Below, piece by piece: positions 1 to 6,993 of a DNA stretch of 21,378 bases. Made by a program: the position numbers and the translations under genes. Position 1 is the first letter of the stretch, and every line of letters begins with the position of its first letter. Below the pieces are notes generated by a model. The model worked only from the letters and a program-made list of their open reading frames with translations, did not search any database and had not been told where the DNA came from. The stretch is from NCBI GenBank assembly GCA_965371945.1, contig CBDVAK010000023.1, positions 1 to 21,378 of the forward strand. The letters are read 5' to 3'. This stretch comes from CBDVAK01 sp965371945 (GTDB lineage: Bacteria > Pseudomonadota > Gammaproteobacteria > Competibacterales > JAHEDQ01).

Positions 1-140
1 AACACTTGCGCTGGCCCTGACGGCCTCTGACTGCGTTGCAGCTCGTCGCGAGGCCACGCTATTGCTCACTCGCTGCGCCTTGTCAGTGACCGCCATTGCT
101 CACCGCTACCGTCAAGCTATTTGTCAGACAGCACGCTGAT

Positions 141-995
141 CTACTCCGGCGTGGAGTTGAGTATGTACATGGCATCGACCAGGTTCGGCACTTCCTTGGA
201 GAATTGTCCGAACCAACGCAGGTAGATGGGCGTGATCTGGCCACTGCGATTGAGCCCTGACAGCACCCGGTCGGCGAGCAGCCGGAAGTCCGCATCGTTG
301 CGCCGGATCGCCAGCGCGAAGGGCTCGAAGGAAAACACCTGGTTGGTGATCGCGAAATTTTCCTCTCCAGCCTGGGTCAGCACCAGGCCGATGAGCACGA
401 CCTGGTCAGCCGAAAATGCGCCGACATCACCCTTGATCACCGCGCTCAGGCCGGCCTCGGCGGAAGCGACCGGGACGATTTCGGCATTGCTGTCGGCGTC
501 CTTGAGTGCTCTTTTCAGGGCTTCGATGGTGGTGGTGTTCTCGACCACCGCGACCTTTTGATCCTTGAGGGCCGCGATGTCCGCGATGTTGACCGAATCC
601 TTGCTCAGCAGGGCTGCTCCGGTGACAAAGGTCATCTGCGTGAAATCAACCCGCTCGGCCCGCGACAGTGTCTTGGTGGTCGATCCACAGAGGATATCGA
701 TGCTGTTGTTTTCGATAGCTTCGAAGCGGTCGGCGGCGGTGACCGGGACGTACTCGACTTCGATGTCGGGGTTGCCGATCTTGCTCCGTACCGCGCTGAC
801 GATGTGCTCACACAGATCGATGGAATAGCCGATCGGTTTTTGATTTTCGTCGAGGAAAGACATGGGCGGCTCGCTGTCGCGAAAGCCAAGCCGGATCACC
901 CCGCTTTCCTCTATCCGTTCCAGAGTACCGGCGGTGGCGGTGGACAATGACACCAGGGCGGTCAGAAGGCTTGCCAGCACGAACAGATATTTCAT
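141..995 (-). CDS. Periplasmic amino-acid-binding protein (family 3 solute-binding protein, glutamate/aspartate type)
   Basis: This 284-residue protein is the likely substrate-binding subunit of a polar amino-acid ABC importer, acting in the periplasm. It starts with a clear Sec signal peptide: basic MKY, a hydrophobic run to about residue 20, and an ATA-G type cleavage site near residue 22. The mature part follows the family 3 pattern, with VIRLGFRDSEPPMSF, then the signature-like IGYSIDLCEHIV, and a second lobe containing VAVVENTTT. The length fits the GltI/AatJ-like group. The ATG at 995 is preceded on the minus strand by GGGAA at suitable spacing. No permease or ATPase gene is visible; they could lie beyond position 1, or this may be an orphan binding protein. 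It is divergent from the aminotransferase gene. Ligand specificity cannot be read with certainty. Confidence 0.9.
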   Translation of the reverse strand: MKYLFVLASLLTALVSLSTATAGTLERIEESGVIRLGFRDSEPPMSFLDENQKPIGYSIDLCEHIVSAVRSKIGNPDIEVEYVPVTAADRFEAIENNSIDILCGSTTKTLSRAERVDFTQMTFVTGAALLSKDSVNIADIAALKDQKVAVVENTTTIEALKRALKDADSNAEIVPVASAEAGLSAVIKGDVGAFSADQVVLIGLVLTQAGEENFAITNQVFSFEPFALAIRRNDADFRLLADRVLSGLNRSGQITPIYLRWFGQFSKEVPNLVDAMYILNSTPE

Positions 996-1014
996 CAGTA
1001 TTTCCCATTAGCCC

Positions 1015-1043
1015 TTAACAACGATCGCGCAGTGTACTGCAAA
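1015..1043 (-). promoter_or_regulatory. Possible promoter of the binding-protein gene, with an overlapping dyad
   Basis: On the minus strand TTTGCA (1043-1038) and TGTTAA (1020-1015) are separated by exactly 17 bases, a weak match to sigma-70 -35 and -10 elements. The perfect inverted repeat GCAGT-GT-ACTGC at 1029-1040 lies between and partly over them, where a repressor or activator could bind. The predicted leader would be only about 12 bases. The match is poor enough to occur by chance. Confidence 0.25.
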
Positions 1044-1122
1044 CTGCGTGGCGTTGCGGCTTGCATCCCTGGGGCGGACGGGGCTAACTGCGTCTGGCGT
1101 CGTCCATCGGGGAATCACCGCC

Positions 1123-2292
1123 ATGCTTCACACCGCAGCACGCATGTCCGCACTGGGTACCGAGACGGCCTTCGAAGTGCTGGCGAGGGCTGAACAGCTT
1201 GCCAGCGAGGGCCGTGACGTCATCAACCTCGGTATCGGACAGCCTGACTTCAAAACCCCGGAGCACGTCGTCGAAGCGGCGGTAAAGGCGTTGCGTGACG
1301 GACATCACGGTTACACCCCGGCACCGGGAATTCCGGCACTGCGTGAAGCGGTGGTCGCCGATATCAGCGCCCATCGCGGTATCGAAATCAGTCCCGACCG
1401 GGTCGTGGTCGTGCCCGGTGGCAAGGTGACGATGTTCTTTGCGATCATGATGTTTGGCGAGCCGGGCGTCGAGATTCTGTATCCCAACCCCGGTTTCCCG
1501 ATCTACGAGTCGGTGATTCGATTCAGCGGTGCGAAGCCGGTGCCGATTCCGTTGCTGGAGGAGCGGGATTTTTCATTCGATGCCGATGCCGTGCTCGATC
1601 TGGTCAGTGCCAATACCCGTTTGCTGATCCTCAATTCACCGGCCAACCCGACCGGCGGTACGGTGCCGCGTGCGGAAATCGACCGGCTGGTGGCGGGACT
1701 CGAGTCGCGTGCCGATATCGCCATACTCAGTGACGAGATCTATTCCCGGATCAGCTATGACGGTCGTGACCACGTCTCGTTGTTGAGCTACCCGCAGATT
1801 CGCGACCGGTTGATCCTGCTCGATGGCTGGAGCAAGACCTATGCGATGACCGGCTGGCGGCTGGGCTACGGGGTCTGGCCGCAGTCGCTGGTAGAGGGAG
1901 CTACACGGTTTGCCGTGAACTGCCATTCTTGCGTCAACGCCGCCACCCAATACGCCGGCATCGCCGCTTTGCAGGGGCCGCAGGACAGCGTGGCGGAAAT
2001 GGTGTCGGCCTTCGACCATCGCCGCCGGGTGATGGTCGATGGACTCAACGCTATCCCGGGTTTTACCTGCCGGATGCCGGGCGGTGCGTTTTACGCTTTC
2101 CCCAACATCACCGAAACCGGCCTGGATGCACGCACGCTGCAGACCCGGCTGCTCGAACAAGCCGGGGTGGCGACCATTGCCGGCACCAGTTTCGGCGTTT
2201 TGGGGGAGGGTTATCTGCGCTTTTCCTACGCCAACAACAGCGCCAATATACGCAATGCCCTGGGTCGGATCCCGGCGCTGTTGTCGGCCTGA
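1123..2292 (+). CDS. Class I/II PLP-dependent aminotransferase (AspC/AlaA-like)
   Basis: This cytoplasmic enzyme of 389 residues is expected to move an amino group between an amino acid and a 2-oxo acid. Fold type I landmarks are all present: NLGIGQPDF near residue 36, the NPTGG loop with N175, the SDEIY block with D204 and Y207, the PLP lysine K238 in GWSKTYAMTGWRLGY, R246, and the carboxylate-binding R366 in GYLRFSY. The length is usual for the family. The reading frame is open back to a GTG at 1048, but the ATG at 1123 is preferred because GGGGA lies just upstream and the added residues would not resemble the family. An MFS transporter gene follows after 19 bases, so they are probably cotranscribed. 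Exact substrates (alanine, aspartate or aromatic) cannot be assigned. Confidence 0.92.
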   Translation: MLHTAARMSALGTETAFEVLARAEQLASEGRDVINLGIGQPDFKTPEHVVEAAVKALRDGHHGYTPAPGIPALREAVVADISAHRGIEISPDRVVVVPGGKVTMFFAIMMFGEPGVEILYPNPGFPIYESVIRFSGAKPVPIPLLEERDFSFDADAVLDLVSANTRLLILNSPANPTGGTVPRAEIDRLVAGLESRADIAILSDEIYSRISYDGRDHVSLLSYPQIRDRLILLDGWSKTYAMTGWRLGYGVWPQSLVEGATRFAVNCHSCVNAATQYAGIAALQGPQDSVAEMVSAFDHRRRVMVDGLNAIPGFTCRMPGGAFYAFPNITETGLDARTLQTRLLEQAGVATIAGTSFGVLGEGYLRFSYANNSANIRNALGRIPALLSA

Positions 2293-2311
2293 GTAGCATG
2301 GTAGTGGTGCG

Positions 2312-3706
2312 ATGAGTACGCCGTCCCCGGAAGCCGAAGTCACCAACCCGCGGCTGTTGACGTTGTTGTGGTCGATGGCGGCTCTGCTGGTGTCCTATGG
2401 GTTGTTGATGGCCGGTACCGGCCTGTTCAATACCTTTATCGGTCTGCGTGCGGAGTTCGAGGGTTTTTCGCGAGACTACATCGGCTATCTGGTGGCGGCC
2501 TACTACGTGGGCCTGATGTTGGGCTCGCTACGCTGCGGCCCGCTGATCAATCGTATCGGCCATATCCGCGCATTCGCCGCCTTCTCGTCGTTGAGTGCAA
2601 CTGCCACTTTGGTATTTCCCTTCGTCACCGAGCCATGGGCCTGGCTGCTGTTACGCGTGGTGATCGGTTTCAATCTGGCCGGGGTGTTCACCGTGGCCGA
2701 GAGTTGGCTCAACAACCGGGCCACGCCGGCGACCCGGGGCACACTGCTGTCTCTGTACATGACGACATCCTATCTTGCCCTGGGTAGCGGTCAGCTGCTC
2801 ATGAACTTTGGCGACATCGCCGGACCGGACCCTTTCATGCTGGCCGCCATACTATTTTGTGTGGCTGTGTTGCCGGTGGCGTTGACACGTGCCACCCATC
2901 CGCCACCCGTCGCGTCTCCGCATTTCAATGCCCGTTTGTTGTATCGGGCTTCGCCGACTGCGTTGCTGGCCTGCCTGTGCTCGGGGTTGTCGGTGGGTGC
3001 GCTGTGGGGGCTGAGCCCGCTGTTTGCCCGCGACCTGGGACTTTCGGTCGCGGAGATCGCCAGTTTCATGAGCGTGGTCATACTCAGCGCCATGTTTTTC
3101 CAGTATCCGATTGGTCGCTTGTCGGATCGGTTCGACCGGCGCTCTGTGATGCTGGGAGTCTGTTCCCTGGCGGCGCTGGCCAGTGTGCTCATGATGTTTC
3201 AACTGCAGGTCTATGCGCCCGATTCACCCTGGGAGGTGGCACGTTCCACCACCTGGCTGCGTCATCCCATGGCCATCACGGCGGTGGCCGCCCTCTACGG
3301 CGGGGTGATCTCCACGCTCTATCCCATGGGTGTGGCGTACGCCAATGACTACATCGAGGCGGAGGATCGGGTTGCCGTCAGCCCCGGGCTGGTGCTCGCA
3401 TTCGGTGCCGGAGCCGCTGCCGGACCGATACCGGCGGGCTATCTGATGGAATGGCTGGGGCCGCTGGGTCTGTACCTGCACACCGCGATCGTATCCCTGG
3501 CTCTGGCGACGTTTATCGGTTACCGCATGACCCGCAGGAGCTGGGCCGGGGTGGTGGAGAAAGAGACCTTTGTGGTGTTGCCAGTAGCAACTTCCACTCC
3601 CATACCCCTGATGGAGGAACCCGAGCCGTCGAAAACCGCGGGGGCCAGCCGCATACCTCGCTGGATTCGGCATCGGCAACGCCGCGGCACTGGCCGCGGC
3701 GGGTGA
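2312..3706 (+). CDS. MFS transporter, YcaD-like
   Basis: This inner-membrane carrier of 464 residues has about 12 predicted hydrophobic segments between residues 15 and 410. Features typical of the YcaD branch include YYVGLMLGSLRCGPLINRIGHIRAFA between the second and third segments, the ESWLN element, RGTLLSLYM, and the second-half loop GRLSDRFDRRSVM. The substrate is unknown, as it is for most YcaD relatives. The gene lies 19 bases after the aminotransferase and before the MetV/MetF pair, so the substrate may be an amino or C1-related compound (inference). The last roughly 25 residues become arginine-rich and unlike the family, downstream of a G5 run at 3640-3644. A better-looking continuation lies in another frame (3642-3838), so the annotated C-terminus may be a frameshift product. 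The core transporter is unaffected. Confidence 0.88.
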   Translation: MSTPSPEAEVTNPRLLTLLWSMAALLVSYGLLMAGTGLFNTFIGLRAEFEGFSRDYIGYLVAAYYVGLMLGSLRCGPLINRIGHIRAFAAFSSLSATATLVFPFVTEPWAWLLLRVVIGFNLAGVFTVAESWLNNRATPATRGTLLSLYMTTSYLALGSGQLLMNFGDIAGPDPFMLAAILFCVAVLPVALTRATHPPPVASPHFNARLLYRASPTALLACLCSGLSVGALWGLSPLFARDLGLSVAEIASFMSVVILSAMFFQYPIGRLSDRFDRRSVMLGVCSLAALASVLMMFQLQVYAPDSPWEVARSTTWLRHPMAITAVAALYGGVISTLYPMGVAYANDYIEAEDRVAVSPGLVLAFGAGAAAGPIPAGYLMEWLGPLGLYLHTAIVSLALATFIGYRMTRRSWAGVVEKETFVVLPVATSTPIPLMEEPEPSKTAGASRIPRWIRHRQRRGTGRGG

Positions 3707-3838
3707 CCGGCGATGGTTTTCGTTTCACGGCGAGTCGACCCTGGACCCGGATGTGACGGTTGACGACAAGAACGTCGGGCTGGCGTGGGTGAGGATACCG
3801 GGATTGCCTGCAGACGGTTACAGGATGGAGGTGGGACG
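3642..3838 (+). pseudogene. Coding-like out-of-frame segment behind the MFS gene (possible frameshifted tail or gene remnant)
   Basis: The third forward frame is open from 3612 to a TAG at 3918. Between about 3642 and 3838 its translation looks like ordinary protein, with GFGIGNAAALAAAGDRRWF followed by STLDPDVTVDDKNVG and LAWVRIPGLPADGY, and its third codon positions are GC-rich. The overlapping MFS frame encodes an arginine-rich string there. Removing one G from the G5 run at 3640-3644 would join the MFS protein to this frame. No ATG with a ribosome binding site precedes the segment. Against a simple tail, the frame then runs about 80 bases into the next gene before stopping. I do not recognise the sequence. 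Confidence 0.35.
3680..3701 (+). other. Perfect 9-bp all-GC hairpin at the end of the MFS reading frame
   Basis: CGCCGCGGC (3680-3688), loop ACTG, then GCCGCGGCG (3693-3701) form a perfect stem just before the MFS stop codon TGA at 3704-3706. No U-run follows, so it is not a canonical intrinsic terminator. It could slow 3' exonuclease or polymerase, or simply reflect alanine and glycine codons in the alternative frame. Confidence 0.4.
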
Positions 3839-4489
3839 ATGTATCGGGTGCGCTTGTTCGCTACGCGTCACTCCGGCTTTTTTCTGGGCGTCTACCGGGC
3901 CTTCGAAGCGGGTATGGTAGCGCTCGATCCGGTGTTCAGAAAAATTGGCTACGGGCGTCTCGAAAGGCCGATGGTATTTACCGAAAAAGTGGTCAAGGGG
4001 CTGCTGTTCGACTGTCGGATGTGTGGCCAGTGTGTACTGTCTTCCACGGGCATGTCCTGCCCCATGAACTGCCCGAAGAGCCTTCGTAATGGTCCTTGCG
4101 GCGGAGTCCGGCCGGGAGGCTATTGCGAGGTCATGCCCACCATGCGTTGTGTCTGGGTCGAGGCGTGGGATGGGGCTACCCGCATGCAGGGTGGATTGCA
4201 GCGGATTGCAGTTGAGCAGCCGCCGGTGGACCGCTCGCTGGAGGGTTCCTCCGCCTGGTTGCGGGTGGCGCGGGAAAAGGCGTTGAAGCACCGGGATCCG
4301 CGTGGTTCCAGGGATCCGGGCAAGTTGGCCATGGCCAGGGCTTTCAAGCGTGCCCGCAAGATCGAACCGGCCGCCACCCCGCTGGCAGTGGAGCCCAAGG
4401 CGGCGCTCGCCGACCAGGCGGTAGCCGAGCGCACATCCATATATGACGCCCCCTCGGCAGCGGACAAGAGCAGGGATGGGAAGCCATGA
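3839..4489 (+). CDS. MetV-like protein (methylenetetrahydrofolate reductase C-terminal, cysteine-rich domain)
   Basis: This 216-residue cytoplasmic protein belongs to the cysteine-rich MTHFR-C/MetV group, which partners MetF in MetVF-type reductases and is reported to bind metal or iron-sulphur cofactors. Eight cysteines lie at residues 59, 62, 65, 74, 78, 87, 96 and 104, starting with DCRMCGQCVLSSTGMSCPM and continuing with NCPKSLRNGPCGGVRPGGYC. A conserved MRCVWVEAW follows. The region before C59 is an amphipathic lead. The tail beyond residue 125 is charged and alanine-rich, probably flexible. The ATG at 3839 is preceded by GGAGGTGGGA, a good ribosome binding site, so the upstream GTG at 3785 is rejected. 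Its TGA overlaps the metF start (ATGA), which implies translational coupling and a heteromeric complex. Confidence 0.88.
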   Translation: MYRVRLFATRHSGFFLGVYRAFEAGMVALDPVFRKIGYGRLERPMVFTEKVVKGLLFDCRMCGQCVLSSTGMSCPMNCPKSLRNGPCGGVRPGGYCEVMPTMRCVWVEAWDGATRMQGGLQRIAVEQPPVDRSLEGSSAWLRVAREKALKHRDPRGSRDPGKLAMARAFKRARKIEPAATPLAVEPKAALADQAVAERTSIYDAPSAADKSRDGKP

Positions 4490-5502
4490 TCCTTATCCAG
4501 ACGCCGGAACCGTACGATGCCGTCAACGATCCGCCGTTGGCGGTGCCGCCCGGCCACAAATCCCCCTCGCTGCTGGAGCGGGTGCTGCGCAAGGGCTGGT
4601 TTGGTATCACTGCTGAGCTGAATCCACCGGATTCCGCAGACCCCCGTGATGTCTTCAAAGCGGCGGAACCTCTGCGAGGCGTGGTCGATTCCATCAATGC
4701 CACCGATGCCTCCGGGGCCAACTGTCATATGTCCTCCATGGGGATCTGTTCGCTACTGTTGCACGCGGGCTTGTCCATGGTGCTGCAGATCTCCTGCCGG
4801 GACCGCAACCGCATCGCCATACAGGGCGATGTCCTCGGTGCCGCGGCCATGGGGGTTGGCAACATCCTCTGTCTCACCGGCGACGGGGTTGGTGTCGGCG
4901 ACCAGCCGGGCGCGAAACCGGTGTTCGATTTCGATTCGATATCCCTGCTGCGGACGATCAAGACCATGCGTGACGAGGGCACGTTTCTTTCAGGGCGCAA
5001 ATTGACGACCACGCCCAAGGTGTTTCTCGGCGCGGCAGAGAACCCCTGCGTGCAACCCCACCAATGGCGCGCCGACCGGCTGGCAAAGAAGGTGGCGGCC
5101 GGTGCCGATTTCATCCAGACCAACTACGTCTACGATATCGAGCTGTTCAAGCGTTTCATGGCCCGGGTGCGGGATCTCGGTGTCCACGAAAAGGTCTTTA
5201 TCCTGGTCGGCGTCGGTCCGCTTGCCTCCGCCAGGGCCGCGCGCTGGATGCGTGACAATGTGCCGGGAGTTCACATTCCCGATGAGGTGATTCAGCGGAT
5301 CGAAAAGGCCGACAAGCCAGGCCTGGAAGGCAAGAAGCTCTGCATCGAGCTGATCCAGCAGATTCGCGAAATAGAGGGCGTGGCGGGCATCCACGTGATG
5401 GCCTACCGGCGCGAGCACCTGGTCCACGACATCATCAATGAATCAGGGCTCACCAGCGAGCGTCTGGCGCTCCTCGAGGCGGAACGGCAAGGCAGGGGCT
5501 AG
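4486..5502 (+). CDS. metF: Methylenetetrahydrofolate reductase (MetF family, MetV-associated type)
   Basis: This TIM-barrel flavoprotein of 338 residues interconverts 5,10-methylene- and 5-methyl-tetrahydrofolate. Recognisable elements are the catalytic glutamate in GITAELNPP (E44), CLTGDG with the FAD/folate-site aspartate (D133), and FIQTNYVYD with Q211, matching E28, D120 and Q183 of E. coli MetF. The fold continues to HVMAYRREHLVHDII. The N-terminus carries about 28 residues beyond the E. coli protein. The coupled MetV-like partner suggests an electron route different from the plain NADH-dependent enzyme, possibly through extra cofactors in the partner. This may serve catabolism of methyl groups rather than, or as well as, methionine synthesis (inference). 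It is the last gene of the run that starts at 1123, and it meets a convergent gene 6 bases downstream. Confidence 0.9.
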   Translation: MILIQTPEPYDAVNDPPLAVPPGHKSPSLLERVLRKGWFGITAELNPPDSADPRDVFKAAEPLRGVVDSINATDASGANCHMSSMGICSLLLHAGLSMVLQISCRDRNRIAIQGDVLGAAAMGVGNILCLTGDGVGVGDQPGAKPVFDFDSISLLRTIKTMRDEGTFLSGRKLTTTPKVFLGAAENPCVQPHQWRADRLAKKVAAGADFIQTNYVYDIELFKRFMARVRDLGVHEKVFILVGVGPLASARAARWMRDNVPGVHIPDEVIQRIEKADKPGLEGKKLCIELIQQIREIEGVAGIHVMAYRREHLVHDIINESGLTSERLALLEAERQGRG

Positions 5503-5517
5503 GTGAGGCTAGGTGAG
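5498..5517. repeat. Tandem 10-bp repeat carrying the stop codons of two convergent genes
   Basis: GCTAGGTGAG occurs twice without a gap. The metF stop TAG (5500-5502) lies in the first copy and the stop of the minus-strand gene (5511-5509) in the second. A single copy would place both stops in one CTAG, so a recent 10-bp duplication that separated overlapping ends is plausible. Confidence 0.8.
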
Positions 5518-6015
5518 ATCGGGATCCTCGCCAAAGGCCTGTTCCAGCGCGGCAATCGCGGGACCGTTAATGAAATACTCACCTTTCAGATAGCGCTGGT
5601 CGGCCTCGCTCCATTCCCAGGTTTCAGCATCCCAGTTGATGATCCAGGCCTGGTTATCTCCGGTAATGGCGCGCAAAGAGCCGGTGAGCATGCCGAAGTC
5701 CTGGCTGATCTGCTCGGGGTCGTCGTATCCGGTGGCTTCGATCAGCTCCGCGAGGCTTGCGCTACCGGTGGTGCCGTCGGTGTGCTCGACGAACACACGC
5801 AGCGCCTTCTTGACCGCCAGATTCTGGGTTCGCAGCACCGCGGCGGCCTGTTCTGTGCTCAGCGGATAGGATTCGCCCCGGTCGGCATGCCATTCGACAT
5901 CGGCAAGCCGCTCTTTCAGCTCTTCCAGGTCGCCATGGATGAGTCGCAGCAGTTCACGCCGTGCCGACGGTGTGAGTGCCCGCAGATGGGATTCGTCAAT
6001 CACGTAACTGATCAC
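5509..6015 (-). CDS. Uncharacterised protein, 168 residues
   Basis: I do not recognise this protein. It starts with a GTG at 6015, preceded on the minus strand by GGGGGAA at good spacing. There is no signal peptide and no membrane segment, so it is probably cytosolic and soluble. It is acidic and mostly helical in character, with a helix-rich first half (ELLRLIHGDLEELKERLADV), a middle AELIEATGYDDPEQI that could form a short helix-turn-helix-like unit, and a tryptophan-rich part (AWIINWDAETWEWSEADQ) ending in an acidic tail. It contains no cysteine and no obvious catalytic motif. The gene faces metF tail to tail and is divergent from aqpZ, so it is transcribed on its own. The clean start signal and consistent protein composition support a real gene. 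Confidence 0.75.
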   Translation of the reverse strand: MISYVIDESHLRALTPSARRELLRLIHGDLEELKERLADVEWHADRGESYPLSTEQAAAVLRTQNLAVKKALRVFVEHTDGTTGSASLAELIEATGYDDPEQISQDFGMLTGSLRAITGDNQAWIINWDAETWEWSEADQRYLKGEYFINGPAIAALEQAFGEDPDLT

Positions 6016-6265
6016 AGCGGATTCCCCCGGTCTGTTTCCGTTTACACAGCCGCGCGATTAGAGCGCGTTTGTTTGCAGGTCTGAATTCAGCGTACGCCAC
6101 CCCCTTGTCCAGACGCGCCATCCATGTTCTGTTGGAACGCGCGATCAGCCCTCGCGGCAGCCTGATGAAGACAGGATGCTGACCATGTTGGGGGCTTGAT
6201 GATATCGTACCGGCCCGCCGCGGACCGCGATGGACGGCCCCACGAGCTTTGAACTGGAGAGTAAC

Positions 6266-6964
6266 ATGTCATTGATGAAGCGTTCCGCTGCCGAGTTCAT
6301 CGGTACTTTCTGGCTGGTGCTGGGTGGCGCCGGAAGCGCGGTGCTTTCTGCCGCCTTTCCCGAAGTCGGTATCGGTCTTCTCGGTGTGGCACTGGCTTTC
6401 GGCTTGACCGTGCTGACCATGGTGTACGCCATCGGTCACATTTCCGGCTGTCATCTCAACCCGGCGGTTTCCGTGGGGCTCGCTGTCGGTGGACGCTTTC
6501 CGTATGCCGACCTGCCCGGTTATATCATCGCCCAGGTGGCGGGTGGCATAGTCGCCGCGTTCCTGTTGTATTTTATCGCCAGTGGCGCCCCTGGCTACGA
6601 TCTCGCCGTCAACGGTCTTGCGGCAAATGGCTATGGTGAGCATTCACCGGGACAGTATTCGATGATGGCGGGTCTGGTCACCGAGGTGGTGATGACCGCA
6701 ATGTTCATCTTCGTCATCCTCGGCGCCACCGACAAGCGCGCACCGGCTGGTTTCGCCGGCATCGGTATCGGGCTCACTCTGACCCTGATCCATTTGATCA
6801 GCATTCCGGTCACCAACACTTCGGTCAATCCGGCCCGCAGCACCGGTCCGGCACTGGTGGTCGGCGACTGGGCGCTGTCGCAACTGTGGCTGTTCTGGCT
6901 GGCGCCGCTGGCCGGCGCCGTGATCGCCGCGCTGATCTACCGCTACTTCGAAACCGACGACTGA
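6266..6964 (+). CDS. aqpZ: Aquaporin Z (water channel)
   Basis: This inner-membrane channel of 232 residues has six transmembrane segments plus two half-helices. It gives rapid water flux across the cytoplasmic membrane. The two NPA boxes are HLNPAVSVG (N65) and VNPARSTGPA (N188). The narrow selectivity filter of AqpZ is conserved as F45, H176, T185 and R191, which marks a water channel rather than a glycerol facilitator. The block LIHLISIPVTNTSVNPARST closely resembles E. coli AqpZ. The ATG at 6266, with GGAGAG just upstream, is preferred over an ATG 36 bases earlier that lacks family similarity. It is preceded by 250 bases shared with the divergent gene. An AsmA-family gene follows 29 bases downstream, past a small hairpin. 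Confidence 0.97.
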   Translation: MSLMKRSAAEFIGTFWLVLGGAGSAVLSAAFPEVGIGLLGVALAFGLTVLTMVYAIGHISGCHLNPAVSVGLAVGGRFPYADLPGYIIAQVAGGIVAAFLLYFIASGAPGYDLAVNGLAANGYGEHSPGQYSMMAGLVTEVVMTAMFIFVILGATDKRAPAGFAGIGIGLTLTLIHLISIPVTNTSVNPARSTGPALVVGDWALSQLWLFWLAPLAGAVIAALIYRYFETDD

Positions 6965-6965
6965 A

Positions 6966-6980
6966 GGCGGGACTACCGCC
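6966..6980 (+). other. Small hairpin between aqpZ and the AsmA-family gene
   Basis: GGCGG, loop GACTA, CCGCC begins two bases after the aqpZ stop codon. The stem is only five base pairs and no U-run follows, so complete termination is unlikely. It could tune expression of the downstream gene. Chance occurrence is possible in GC-rich DNA. Confidence 0.3.
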
Positions 6981-6993
6981 AGCCTGACCACGG

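Noticed and set aside
61..127. Short repeats ATTGCTCAC and TTGTCAG at the left end
   Set aside because: Nine and seven bases, irregular spacing, no structure; not evidence of an array or element.
83..295. Small minus-strand frame at the left end
   Set aside because: Overlaps the binding-protein gene in another frame, is cysteine/arginine/serine-rich and has no supporting start.
1636..2346. 236-residue minus-strand frame over the aminotransferase end
   Set aside because: Shadow of the aminotransferase frame, with no start signal and low-complexity composition.
6180..6265. Possible sigma-70 promoter before aqpZ
   Set aside because: No pair of -35 and -10 boxes with acceptable spacing and match was found.
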